Assembly: GCA_964618175.1 (NCBI GenBank)
Contig: CAZTZX010000006.1
Span: 1-47,274 of the forward strand
DNA length: 47,274 bases
Origin: DTU018 sp964618175
Lineage (GTDB): Bacteria; Bacillota; Syntrophomonadia; Syntrophomonadales; Syntrophomonadaceae
Direction: 5' to 3'
This document shows positions 1 through 8,747 of the stretch, in pieces (within the stretch, counting starts at the first letter, position 1; the number at the start of each line of letters is the position of its first letter). A program made the position numbers and the translations under genes. The notes under the pieces were generated by a model. The model did not search any database. It was not told the origin of the DNA and saw nothing but the letters and a program-made list of their open reading frames with translations.

Positions 1-683
1 TAAATCACCAGATGATAAAAGAATTAGATCAGGTCTTCATGGAATGGGAAGCTGATGAATATGTAAGGGCGGTCATAATCACCGGAGAAAAGAACTTTGC
101 AGCTGGTGCTGACATCAATGACATGCTGGATTTCAATCCGGAACAAGCCCGGGCGTTTTCCTTCCGCCACTGTTTTGCGCGGATCGAAGCCTTCCCCAAG
201 CCAGTATTGGCTGCTATCTCTGGTTTTGCTCTGGGAGGAGGAATGGAACTGGCCCTGGTGTGTGATTGGCGGATTGCAGATAAGACCGCCCGGTTAGGTC
301 TGCCGGAAATCAATCTGGGGATTTTCCCCGGAGCAGGAGGAACCTTGCGTTTGCCGCGGCTGATAGGAGCTGCCCGGGCCAAAGAAATGATTTTCAGCGG
401 GAGGACTATTAATGTCGAACAAGCATTGCAGTACGGGTTAATCAATCAACTGGCAGATGATGCATTGGCAGAAACAATCCAAACGGCTGAAATGCTGGCC
501 AGTAAACCACCCGTAGCTTTGAAATTGGCTAAACAATGTATCAACCAGGCCTTTGATATTGATGGCACCAAGGCAATCGAGTTCGAATCGATTGCCTGGG
601 CCAGTTGTTTTGCTACTCGGGATCAACAAGAGGGAATGAAGGCTTTTATTGAAAAGAGAAAACCCGAATTTACAGGAACTTAA
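1..683 (+). CDS. Enoyl-CoA hydratase/crotonase, 5' end outside the window
   Basis: Hydrates trans-2-enoyl-CoA to 3-hydroxyacyl-CoA in beta-oxidation. The visible part holds the crotonase oxyanion-hole region (AAGADI), the GGGMELAL segment with the first catalytic Glu, and GLPEINLGIFPGAGGT with the second Glu, so both catalytic acids are present. The reading frame is open to base 3 (N-H-Q before the first Met at base 12). Family members are about 260 residues, against about 226 here, so roughly 35 N-terminal residues lie to the left and the Met at 12 is not the true start. A thiolase follows after 20 bases, which points to a beta-oxidation operon. Chain-length preference cannot be read from the sequence. 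Confidence 0.93.
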   Translation, partial: NHQMIKELDQVFMEWEADEYVRAVIITGEKNFAAGADINDMLDFNPEQARAFSFRHCFARIEAFPKPVLAAISGFALGGGMELALVCDWRIADKTARLGLPEINLGIFPGAGGTLRLPRLIGAARAKEMIFSGRTINVEQALQYGLINQLADDALAETIQTAEMLASKPPVALKLAKQCINQAFDIDGTKAIEFESIAWASCFATRDQQEGMKAFIEKRKPEFTGT

Positions 684-703
684 CAGGGAAAGGAGCAGAA
701 TAT

Positions 704-1888
704 ATGCAAGAAGTTGTTATAGTAGCGGCCGCCCGGACAGCAGTTGGGGATTTTCAGGGCTCGCTGGCTAGCGTCAAGGGCCATGAACTGGGGGTATTAG
801 CTCTCAAGGGAACTATCGATAAGTTTGGCATCGACCCTAACCTGATCGAAGAGGTAATCGGTGGTCAATGCAACCAATATGGCTCACCCGGGAACTCAGC
901 TCGCTGGGTGACATTAAAAGCTGGTCTGACGGCTGAAACTGTTTCTACCACGGTTCACCAGCAATGTCCTTCTTCCATGCGGGCGGCAGATATCCTGGCA
1001 CAGGAAATTATGTTAGGCAGGATTGAAGTAGCGGCTGCGGTGGGGTATGAAAGTATGAGCAATGCTCCCTATCTGCTCTTTGGTGCTCGGAAAGGTTATC
1101 GTCTCAATGATGGCGAAATCGTTCAAGACAGCCTGATGTTGGGGGGGCTGACCTGTGCCTTTGAAGGCTATCATATGGGGGTCACGGCCGAGAACATTGC
1201 TGAGTTGTACAATATAACCCGTGAACAGCAGGATGAATACGCTTTGCTTAGCCATGAGCGTGCTTGCAAAGCTATAGCAGATGGACTATTTACGGATGAA
1301 ATTATTCCGGTAGAAACTAAAACCAGGAAAGGGAACCAGATAGTTGATACTGATGAACACCCTAATCCAGGTGCCAGCATGGAAATGGCAGCCAAGCTTA
1401 AACCGGTATTTAAGAAAGAAGGAACGGTAACAGCATTCAATGCTTCCAGCCTCAACGATGGTGCGGCAGCTCTAATCTTAATGTCAGCAGACAAAGCCAA
1501 AAAGTTAGGTTTAAAACCACTGGCCCGAGTAGTTGCTTCTGCTTCCGCTGCAGTGGAGCCCAGAATTATGGGAATGGGCCCGGTACCAGCTACCCTTAAG
1601 GCTATGAAATATGCCGGAATGACCTTAAATGATATTGAGTATTGGGAACTCAATGAAGCTTTTGCTGCTCAGGCATTAGCCTGTATGCAAGAGCTGAACA
1701 TTCCTTTGGAGCGCTGTAATGCTGCAGGATCAGGGATTTCTTTAGGCCATCCGGTAGGTATGACCGGTGCCCGCATTATTTTGGCGGCTGTCAATGAACT
1801 TAAAAGACGGGGCGGACGTTTTGCCTGCTCAACCATGTGTGCCAGCGGTGGGCCGGCTTGCGCTTTTATCATCGAAAACATCAGCTGA
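704..1888 (+). CDS. Thiolase (acetyl-CoA C-acyltransferase), divergent active-site loop
   Basis: 394 residues, full thiolase length. It cleaves 3-ketoacyl-CoA to acetyl-CoA (or runs the reverse condensation). Nucleophile Cys88 sits in HQQCPSSMRA, His349 in GHPVGMTGAR and the acid/base Cys379 in MCASGGPACA, so the Cys-His-Cys set is intact. The loops differ from the usual N-x-x-C-G-S-G and C-x-G-G-G-x-G forms. An RBS (AAAGGAG) precedes the ATG. It lies between crotonase and acyl-CoA dehydrogenase, so degradation of fatty or branched acyl-CoA is the likely role. No 3-hydroxyacyl-CoA dehydrogenase is visible and it may lie upstream. The family is sure; the substrate is not. Confidence 0.93.
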   Translation: MQEVVIVAAARTAVGDFQGSLASVKGHELGVLALKGTIDKFGIDPNLIEEVIGGQCNQYGSPGNSARWVTLKAGLTAETVSTTVHQQCPSSMRAADILAQEIMLGRIEVAAAVGYESMSNAPYLLFGARKGYRLNDGEIVQDSLMLGGLTCAFEGYHMGVTAENIAELYNITREQQDEYALLSHERACKAIADGLFTDEIIPVETKTRKGNQIVDTDEHPNPGASMEMAAKLKPVFKKEGTVTAFNASSLNDGAAALILMSADKAKKLGLKPLARVVASASAAVEPRIMGMGPVPATLKAMKYAGMTLNDIEYWELNEAFAAQALACMQELNIPLERCNAAGSGISLGHPVGMTGARIILAAVNELKRRGGRFACSTMCASGGPACAFIIENIS

Positions 1889-1907
1889 TCATCAAGGGGG
1901 TATAAAT

Positions 1908-3737
1908 ATGGCCAGCAACTTTATTTATTCAAATCGCGACTTAAAGTTCATCATGGGAGAATGGCTGGATACCGATACTTTATTTAGTTTTGATAAATTT
2001 CGAGATTACTACAGTCATGACGATATTGATATCATACTGGATCAGGCTTTGAAGGTTGTTACAGAACAGGTGGCTCCAACCAATGAAGAGGGAGATACCA
2101 TCCAGGCTCGTTTTGAAGATGGAGCGGTAACAGTACCGCCTTCTTTTCATTCGGTTTACCGGTTCTTAAACCAGGAAGGCTGGGGGATATCAAATTTGCT
2201 GGAGGAAGGGGAAGGCACTTTGCCTCAGGTGCTGTATTCCGGAATCATTGAAATGATTACTGCAGGCAATCCAGCATTTATCCCTTATCTAAACCTGTCT
2301 GGGGGCGTGCTGGAACTGATACAGTCTTTTGGCAGGAAGTGGGACAAAGAAACCTTTTTGCCCCCTTTGTGTGCAGGCGAATGGAGCGGTACCATGTGCC
2401 TGACCGAAGCCGGCGGGGGGACCGATGTAGGCGATATCCTATCCCGGGCTTATCCCACTGATGAACCGGGTATTTACAAAATCAAAGGCTCTAAAGTATT
2501 TATTACTGCCGGGGATCATGATATCTGCTCTAATATCATTCACATGGTTTTGGCCCGAGCCGAAGGGGGGCTGCCAGGCACCAAAGGACTATCGCTGTTT
2601 ATCGTGCCTAAAATATGGGTGAATCCTGATGGTAGCCTGGGAGAAAACAATGATGTGAATACAGTAGGAATCGAGCATAAAATGGGCATCAGAGGCTCGG
2701 CAACGGCTACCCTCAGCTTTGGCGAGAATGATAACTGTCGGGGAATATTGGTGGGAGACCTGCCCTTAGAAGGAAAGGGCGAGGGGATGGCCCAGATGTT
2801 CCAGATGATGAATGGTGCCCGCATGGACACCGGTATGGCAGGTTACACCCTGGCTGCCCAGGCCTATTTTAATGCGGCTGAATATGCCCGGAACCGGGTG
2901 CAGGGAAGAGCTTATAACGACCCTAAAGGCAGTCGGGTGCCGATCATAAAACATGCAGATATAAGGCGGATCCTGCTAAACCTCAAAGCCTGTACTGAAG
3001 GGATGCGGGCCATGGCTTTTAAAACCTACTATTATTTCGATATCAGCCGCCACAGCCCCCGGGAAGAAGAGCGCCAGATAGCCCGGGATCGTATCGAGGT
3101 CATGACCCCGCTGGTCAAAGCTTATGATACGGATATGGCATGGCCTTTGGTGGGGGATGCCATCCAGCTTTATGGCGGTTACGGTTTTTCCGAAGAGTAT
3201 CCTCTGGCTCAGATCGCCCGGGATTGTAAAATCTATTCTTTGTGGGAAGGAACTAATTATATCCAATCCATGGATCTGACCGGTAGGAAATGGAATATTA
3301 AGCAAGGCCAGCTTTTTCAGGATTGGCTGCAAGATAACGAAACTATTATTAAAACTATCGCCGGCAGGGAGGAATTTACTGCTGAATGTGCCATCATGAC
3401 GGAAGGTTTAGCATCCTATAAACGCATCAAATCTATGATGGATGAATTTAAGCAACAAGGCCAAGGAGAGATGCTGCCGCTCTATGCTACCCGTATATTA
3501 CATGCCACCTCCCAGCTGTGCTGCGGAGCTTTGTTGCTGGACCAGGCAGCGTTGGCAGCGGATAAGATCAGGGAACTGGGCAGGGAGCACTGGGATTTGG
3601 CCTATTATCAGGGTAAAATAGACGCCGCCCGTTTCTATGTAAAAAACCATGTGCCGGCAATCATGAACCTGGAAGCCATTCTGCAACATAGCGATGATAC
3701 TGCCATAACCATCATGGAAGAAGCCCTAGGCAGATGA
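1908..3737 (+). CDS. Acyl-CoA dehydrogenase, large (about 600 aa) two-domain type
   Basis: 609 residues when started at the ATG preceded by AAGGGGG; a longer frame runs back into the thiolase gene and is rejected. FAD flavoenzyme that oxidises acyl-CoA to enoyl-CoA, normally passing electrons to ETF. Visible signatures are MCLTEAGGGTDVGD (the TEPxAGSD-like motif, residues about 160-175), the glycine-rich YGGYGFSEEYPLAQIARD and the nearby WEGTNYIQ. A C-terminal extension of about 130 residues matches the long ACAD subfamily (DmdC-like and FadE-like) rather than the 380-residue butyryl-CoA dehydrogenases. It is the last gene of the operon: a palindrome and a terminator follow at once. No etfAB is present in the window. 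Confidence 0.93.
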   Translation: MASNFIYSNRDLKFIMGEWLDTDTLFSFDKFRDYYSHDDIDIILDQALKVVTEQVAPTNEEGDTIQARFEDGAVTVPPSFHSVYRFLNQEGWGISNLLEEGEGTLPQVLYSGIIEMITAGNPAFIPYLNLSGGVLELIQSFGRKWDKETFLPPLCAGEWSGTMCLTEAGGGTDVGDILSRAYPTDEPGIYKIKGSKVFITAGDHDICSNIIHMVLARAEGGLPGTKGLSLFIVPKIWVNPDGSLGENNDVNTVGIEHKMGIRGSATATLSFGENDNCRGILVGDLPLEGKGEGMAQMFQMMNGARMDTGMAGYTLAAQAYFNAAEYARNRVQGRAYNDPKGSRVPIIKHADIRRILLNLKACTEGMRAMAFKTYYYFDISRHSPREEERQIARDRIEVMTPLVKAYDTDMAWPLVGDAIQLYGGYGFSEEYPLAQIARDCKIYSLWEGTNYIQSMDLTGRKWNIKQGQLFQDWLQDNETIIKTIAGREEFTAECAIMTEGLASYKRIKSMMDEFKQQGQGEMLPLYATRILHATSQLCCGALLLDQAALAADKIRELGREHWDLAYYQGKIDAARFYVKNHVPAIMNLEAILQHSDDTAITIMEEALGR

Positions 3738-3740
3738 AGA

Positions 3741-3800
3741 CACTTGGGGACGGTTGGTGCCCCTCTACTGGTAGCCAATTTAGGGGCGGTTAAAATTATC
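3741..3800. repeat. GGGGACGGT-core repeat, degenerate copy 3' of the acyl-CoA dehydrogenase
   Basis: Starts 4 bases after the stop codon. It contains GGGGACGGTTGGTGCCCC (short GGGG/CCCC arms) followed by a related AGGGGCGGTT. The GGGGACGGT core recurs at 26849-26857 and 44602-44610, as a variant (AGAGGATGGT) at 18891-18900, and in reverse complement at 19026-19035. This copy lacks long inverted arms and is the weakest member. Confidence 0.45.
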
Positions 3801-3807
3801 TTTGTAT

Positions 3808-3839
3808 AAACTTGGGGGGAAACCTCCAAGTTTCTTTTG
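3808..3839 (+). terminator. Rho-independent terminator of the beta-oxidation operon
   Basis: Stem AAACTTGG(GGG)/(CCT)CCAAGTTT around a GAAA-type loop, followed by a T-rich tract (TTTCTTTT). It lies 70 bases downstream of the acyl-CoA dehydrogenase stop and separates it from valS. Confidence 0.75.
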
Positions 3840-4097
3840 TGGTCTGTAACATATGTAATAACCCATATACTCTTCAGTTATTTGCCTTACATCATTTAGA
3901 TCCTTGATTTCGTGCCGTCTTTTATTGAATAGACTTGCGTGGCGGGTTGACTATTAAGTAAAATTGAGTTTGTATACTCGGCAAATACTGGTTTGCTAAC
4001 CGTACCTTTAGATAGTCTGCCATAGAGGCAACCCATATCCTAGGTATTTAAAGTACAATTATAGAAGGGTTATTACCCGTTAAGGAGGCCGGTTTCC
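3840..4097. other. Non-coding leader region upstream of valS
   Basis: About 260 bases without a credible ORF. A TTGACT hexamer at about 3947 has a TATACT 20 bases further on, which is too wide to call a promoter. A small GGGTTATTACCC inverted repeat lies just before the valS RBS. The T-box signature expected for many Firmicutes aminoacyl-tRNA synthetases (AGGGTGGNACCGCG) is not visible, so regulation of valS is unknown. Confidence 0.5.
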
Positions 4098-6746
4098 ATG
4101 TCTATAGACCATCAGTTACCGCGTGTGTATGAACCTGGTCAGGTGGAACACAAGTGGTATCAATACTGGAAAGATAATAATTACTTTGCTCCCAGTGGAA
4201 ATACGGAACGCCCCGTATTTTCCATTGTAATGCCGCCGCCCAATGTTACCGGATCACTTCATCTGGGACATGCTCTGGATAACACTCTGCAGGATATTCT
4301 GACTCGTTGGAGACGTATGCAGGGTTACAATGCTTTATGGCTTCCCGGTACAGATCATGCTGGTATCGCTACTCAAGCTAAAGTGGAAGAAGCTTTGGCT
4401 CGGGAGGGATTGAGCCGCTATGACCTGGGACGGGAAAAGTTTGTCGAGCGGGTCTGGGAATGGAAGCATTTGTACGGCAGCCGCATTACGGAACAATTGA
4501 GTCTACTGGGTTCTTCTTGTGACTGGAGCCGGGAAAGGTTCACTATGGACGAAGGCTGCTCCCAGGCAGTACGGGAAGTGTTTGTGAACCTCTATAACAA
4601 GGGGCTGATATATCAGGGCGATTACATAATCAACTGGTGCCCCAAATGCAATACCGCCATTTCCGATATTGAAGTAGAGCATGAGGATACCGAAGGCCAT
4701 CTTTGGCATATTCGCTATCCCATTGAAGATTCCAGTGAATTTCTGGTCGTAGCCACTACCCGTCCCGAGACTATGCTGGGAGATACCGGGGTAGCAGTGC
4801 ATCCGGAGGATGAACGCTACAGTCATTTAATCGGCCAGAATGTTATCCTCCCGCTAATGGATCGGGCTATTCCGGTATTTCCCGATGACTATGTAGATAT
4901 GGAGTTTGGCACCGGTGCGGTGAAAGTTACCCCCGCTCATGACCCCAACGACTTCGAAATGGGCTTGCGCCATGACTTGGCCCAAATCAAGGTAATGGGC
5001 GATACAGCCATAATGAATGATAATGCCGGTAAATATGCTGGCCTGGAGCGCAGCGAGTGTCGTCGCCAGGTGGTAGCTGACCTAGAAGCCTTGGGCTTAC
5101 TGGAAAAAGTGGAAGTACACCAGCATGCGGTAGGGCACTGCCAGCGCTGTGAAACTGTGGTAGAGCCTATGGTTTCTAAACAGTGGTTCGTACGGATGAA
5201 ACCTTTGGCTGAACCGGCAATCCGTTGTGTGGTGGAGGGAGACCTCCGTTTTGTGCCGGAGCGTTTCACGAAAATATATTTAAACTGGATGGAAAATATC
5301 CGCGACTGGTGCATTTCCCGTCAGCTTTGGTGGGGACATCGCATACCGGTGTGGTACTGTGATGAGTGCGGCGAGGTTATCTGCAGCAAGACTGACCCGG
5401 CTAGCTGCCCCAACTGTAATGCCGACAAACTGCGCCAGGATGAAGATGTTCTGGATACCTGGTTCAGCAGTGCCTTGTGGCCTTTTTCCACTCTGGGCTG
5501 GCCTGAGGAAACCAGTGATCTGCAGACTTTTTATCCGACCAGTGTGCTGGTTACCGGCCGGGACATAATTTTCTTCTGGGTGGCTAGAATGATATTCTCA
5601 GGTCTGGAGCATACTGGACAGGTTCCCTTCCCTGATGTCAATATTCACGGATTGATACTGGATGCGCAGGGACGCAAAATGAGCAAATCATTGGGTAATG
5701 GCATTGATCCTATTGAGGTGATCGGCAAGTACGGAGCCGATACTCTGCGCTTTGCCCTGATCACCGGCGTTACGCCTGGCAATGACATTCGCTTCCACTG
5801 GGAGAAGGTGGAGAGCACCCGCAATTTTGCCAATAAGATTTGGAACGCTGCACGATTCGTACTTATGAATCTGGAAGGTTATGAACCGCAGTCGATAGCT
5901 GAAGAGGATTATACTCTGGCTGATCGTTGGATCATATCGCGCCTGGGTATTACTGCCGAAGAAGTCACTCAACTCATGGCAGGGTATGACCTGGGAGAGG
6001 CTGCCAAGACTTTGTATGAATTTATCTGGGATGAATTCTGTGATTGGTATATCGAGTTGGTCAAGATTCGTCTAGGCCATACTGCTGATCCTCACACTCG
6101 CCAGGTGGCTCAGAATGTGCTGTGCGGTGTGCTCTTTGATATTTTGCGGTTGCTGCATCCTTTTATGCCCTTTATAACTGAAGAGATCTATCAGAATTTG
6201 CCCGGCCATCATGACACCATCATGCTGGATGAATGGCCGACCAAAGGTAAGGTGTGGGTACAGGCCGTCGAGGATATGCAGCAGTTGATGAGTGTTATTC
6301 GCAGTTTGCGCAATATTCGCGCCGAATTTAACATAGCACCCGGTACCCCTATAAGCGCCATTATGCTGGTTCGGGATAAAGCTAAAATTGGTGTGTTTGA
6401 GAGCAATAAGGAGTATCTGCAGAGGCTGGCTCGAGTAGAACAAATTGAAGTGGTCAACACTTTGGACACCAAGCCGTCCCAGGCGGTATCGGCTTTAACT
6501 TCCTGGTCGGAAATCTATGTGCCTTTGGAAGGTATCATTGATATTGAACGCGAAATTCTAAGATTGGAAAAGGAGTTAAAAGTAGCCGAAACCGACCTGC
6601 AAAAATCTGAGTCGAAGCTTGGCAACGACACGTTTTTGGCCCGGGCACCCCAGGAGGTCGTTGCTAAGGAAGAAGCGAAGGCGGAAGAAGCCAGGGTCAA
6701 GAGGGAGGGTATTCTACAACGTCTAGGGATTTTGAAACAATCATAG
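4098..6746 (+). CDS. valS: Valyl-tRNA synthetase
   Basis: 882 residues, normal for ValS. Cytoplasmic class I enzyme that charges tRNA-Val with valine and edits misactivated Thr. The HIGH motif is HLGH at residues 55-58 (PPPNVTGSLHLGHAL) and KMSKS is at 527-531. The CP1 editing domain lies between them (TTRPETMLGDTGVAV, with VKVTPAHDPNDFEMG), and the C-terminus ends in the Lys/Glu-rich coiled coil (EREILRLEKELK) typical of ValS. The ATG follows TAAGGAGG. folC follows in a pattern common in Firmicutes (valS-folC), with its coding frame overlapping or abutting the valS end. Confidence 0.97.
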   Translation: MSIDHQLPRVYEPGQVEHKWYQYWKDNNYFAPSGNTERPVFSIVMPPPNVTGSLHLGHALDNTLQDILTRWRRMQGYNALWLPGTDHAGIATQAKVEEALAREGLSRYDLGREKFVERVWEWKHLYGSRITEQLSLLGSSCDWSRERFTMDEGCSQAVREVFVNLYNKGLIYQGDYIINWCPKCNTAISDIEVEHEDTEGHLWHIRYPIEDSSEFLVVATTRPETMLGDTGVAVHPEDERYSHLIGQNVILPLMDRAIPVFPDDYVDMEFGTGAVKVTPAHDPNDFEMGLRHDLAQIKVMGDTAIMNDNAGKYAGLERSECRRQVVADLEALGLLEKVEVHQHAVGHCQRCETVVEPMVSKQWFVRMKPLAEPAIRCVVEGDLRFVPERFTKIYLNWMENIRDWCISRQLWWGHRIPVWYCDECGEVICSKTDPASCPNCNADKLRQDEDVLDTWFSSALWPFSTLGWPEETSDLQTFYPTSVLVTGRDIIFFWVARMIFSGLEHTGQVPFPDVNIHGLILDAQGRKMSKSLGNGIDPIEVIGKYGADTLRFALITGVTPGNDIRFHWEKVESTRNFANKIWNAARFVLMNLEGYEPQSIAEEDYTLADRWIISRLGITAEEVTQLMAGYDLGEAAKTLYEFIWDEFCDWYIELVKIRLGHTADPHTRQVAQNVLCGVLFDILRLLHPFMPFITEEIYQNLPGHHDTIMLDEWPTKGKVWVQAVEDMQQLMSVIRSLRNIRAEFNIAPGTPISAIMLVRDKAKIGVFESNKEYLQRLARVEQIEVVNTLDTKPSQAVSALTSWSEIYVPLEGIIDIEREILRLEKELKVAETDLQKSESKLGNDTFLARAPQEVVAKEEAKAEEARVKREGILQRLGILKQS

Positions 6747-8026
6747 CTGATAAACTCACGCGGCTGGGGCGATACGGCAGCCGGCCTGGTTTACAAAGAA
6801 TTGAGGCTTTATTAAGAATAATGGGGAATCCTCAGGAGAAGATCTCCTGTGTCCATGTGGCAGGGACGAATGGCAAGGGATCGACCTCGATGCTGATATC
6901 AGCTATTTTAGGATGTGCAGGTTTTCGAGTAGGCCGATTCACTTCACCTCACCTGCATTCCTATTTTGAACGGATAACCATTAATGGCCAAGAAATAGAC
7001 GGCAAGGACTTCAATTACTACCTAGATGTGATTGAAAACGGGGTAGAGCGTATGCTGGTGCGGGGGGAAGAGCATCCCACTGAGTTTGAAGTCCTAACTG
7101 CGGTAGCTTTTCAATATTTTGCTGATCAGGAAGTGGATATTGCCATAATGGAGACTGGCCTGGGAGGCCGTTATGACTCTACCAATGTTATTAAACCCTT
7201 GCTGTCAGTAATAACCAGCATAGATTATGATCATACTGCGGTATTGGGGAATACTTTAGAAGAAATAGCCGACAACAAAGCCGGTATCATAAAAGGGCGG
7301 GTTCCCGTCTTGATTGGACAATTAGCGGAACCGGCTCTGCAAGTGGTGCAAGCATGCGCTACTGATCTGGAAGCACCGCTGTATAGCTCTTCATTGAGTC
7401 AGATTACTTCCGGTGATTTACAGACCCTGACCGGTCAAACCGTGAATATTGTGGCCCCGGGTCACTGCCTGGATGAAGTCTGGTTTGCCTTGCCGGGGGC
7501 TTATCAACGTGAAAACTTAGCCTGTGCGCTAACGGCTGTGTCCATTTTAGAAGAGCAGGGGTGGCCGGTTTTTGATGAGCATATTGTCGCGGCTCTCCTG
7601 AACGCACGTATATCGGGCAGGTTGGAGATGGTCTGCAGCCACCCCGTGGTCTTAGTAGACGCTGCTCACAATCCCCAAGCTGCTCGCTCCCTGTCTGGGT
7701 CTCTAGATGATCTACTACCGGATTGTAAACGGGTATTAGTCTGTGGAATGGTAAATGATAAGGATGCCCGGAATACCTTGCAATACCTCGGGAAAAACAC
7801 CCGCTCATGCATAGTTACTCGACCCTGGGGAGAAAGGGGCTCCGATTGGTATCGGGTTCATGAGGTCTGGGAGGAGCTATTTCCGGAGATACCGGTGCAA
7901 GCTACCGAAAGCATCGTCGAGGCGGTTGAGCAAGGTTTGAAAACTGTGCAGGGCAACGATTATCTACTGATTACTGGCTCATTTTATGTTTTGGATCAGG
8001 CTAGACGCTACTTTACCGATGATTAA
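6740..8026 (+). CDS. folC: Folylpolyglutamate synthase/dihydrofolate synthase; start codon unclear
   Basis: Adds glutamate to folates (and to dihydropteroate in bifunctional members). It has the Mur-ligase P-loop HVAGTNGKGSTS, ETGLGGRYDSTN, and DAAHNPQAARSL in the C-terminal domain. The first ATG in frame (6821) begins at MGNPQEK, but upstream in frame the translation DKLTRLGRYGSRPGLQRIEALLRI matches the N-terminal helix that normally precedes GNPQ. Between the in-frame stop at 6665 and 6821 there is no ATG, GTG or TTG. Starting at ATC 6740 gives about 428 residues, the family norm. An AGG at 6725 that one base change would make ATG is another possibility. The product is sure; the start is not. 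It overlaps the valS stop. Confidence 0.9.
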   Translation: MIADKLTRLGRYGSRPGLQRIEALLRIMGNPQEKISCVHVAGTNGKGSTSMLISAILGCAGFRVGRFTSPHLHSYFERITINGQEIDGKDFNYYLDVIENGVERMLVRGEEHPTEFEVLTAVAFQYFADQEVDIAIMETGLGGRYDSTNVIKPLLSVITSIDYDHTAVLGNTLEEIADNKAGIIKGRVPVLIGQLAEPALQVVQACATDLEAPLYSSSLSQITSGDLQTLTGQTVNIVAPGHCLDEVWFALPGAYQRENLACALTAVSILEEQGWPVFDEHIVAALLNARISGRLEMVCSHPVVLVDAAHNPQAARSLSGSLDDLLPDCKRVLVCGMVNDKDARNTLQYLGKNTRSCIVTRPWGERGSDWYRVHEVWEELFPEIPVQATESIVEAVEQGLKTVQGNDYLLITGSFYVLDQARRYFTDD

Positions 8027-8050
8027 TAGTTTCTTAACAGATTATTAACA
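8012..8050 (+). promoter_or_regulatory. PhoP-box-like array upstream of the phosphate transporter genes
   Basis: Four hexamers on exact 11-base spacing: TTTACC (8012), TTAATA (8023), TTAACA (8034) and TTAACA (8045), each separated by 5 bases. This fits the Bacillus PhoP pattern TT(A/T/C)A(C/T)A repeated every 11 bases. A perfect -10 TATAAT lies at 8073-8078 with no good -35, as expected for an activated promoter. The array overlaps the folC stop codon and is followed by the DUF47/pit pair. Confidence 0.65.
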
Positions 8051-8114
8051 CTGGAACAAAGTTGTTATTTGTTATAATTAGGGCACTAGAACTTCTGACT
8101 GAGGAGGTATTCAA

Positions 8115-8747
8115 GTGGGTTTGCGCTTGAAACCGCGCGATGATAGATTCTTTAACTATTTTAATCAACTGTCCGATGCAATTTTAGAAGCCACTGAGAT
8201 CTTAAGAAGATTTTTTGAAAATCCTCAGGAGCCAACTAAGACACTGGATATGATCAAAGAGGTTGAGGAACGCGGTGACCAGATTTTGTCTACTGTTATG
8301 ACTAAGATCAACAGTTCTTTCGTCACCCCTTTTGACCGTGAAGACATCCTGCTGTTGGCCCGTGAGCTAAATAATGTGCTTGATCATATTCAGGGTACCA
8401 TGGAAAAGGTCATTATTTATAAAGCGGGTCGCCCAAAGGATGTTAATGTACTAAAAATGATTCATGTTCTGCACGCAGCAGCCGAAGAAATCAAAATCGC
8501 GATTGACCATCTTCCGGTAATTAGAGATAAACATCAGGAAATTATCGAATCGTGTGAAAGGATACGTTCCTACGAACATGAAGGGGACTACCTGTACCGA
8601 GCAGGCATCGCCCTTCTTTTTGAGAATACCGAAAATGTTATCTATATAATTAAATGGAAAGAGATTTACGAACACCTGGAAACGACCCTGGATTACTGTG
8701 AAAATGTAAGCAACCTCTTGAAGGGAATAGCTGTGAAGTATGTTTAG
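8115..8747 (+). CDS. DUF47 (PhoU-like) accessory protein of the PiT phosphate transporter
   Basis: 210 residues, all-helical, resembling the DUF47/PhoU-like family that partners PiT permeases. Typical segments are PRDDRFFNYFNQLSD at the N-terminus, EERGDQI and FDREDILLLARELNNVLDHI. The GTG start at 8115 follows GAGGAGG. Its end overlaps the permease gene by 8 bases, so translation is probably coupled. It is thought to regulate or gate the permease from the cytoplasm; the exact role is not settled for the family. Confidence 0.9.
   Translation: MGLRLKPRDDRFFNYFNQLSDAILEATEILRRFFENPQEPTKTLDMIKEVEERGDQILSTVMTKINSSFVTPFDREDILLLARELNNVLDHIQGTMEKVIIYKAGRPKDVNVLKMIHVLHAAAEEIKIAIDHLPVIRDKHQEIIESCERIRSYEHEGDYLYRAGIALLFENTENVIYIIKWKEIYEHLETTLDYCENVSNLLKGIAVKYV

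Noticed and set aside
29..445. Antisense ORF of 138 codons within the crotonase gene
   Set aside because: It is a mirror of strong coding on the plus strand, has no SD and no recognisable domain.
1171..1653. Antisense ORF of 160 codons within the thiolase gene
   Set aside because: Low-complexity Ser/Ala-rich translation opposite a clear thiolase; a shadow frame.
3840..4097. T-box riboswitch before valS
   Set aside because: The AGGGTGGNACCGCG signature and a following terminator are absent; only a short GGGTTATTACCC repeat is present.
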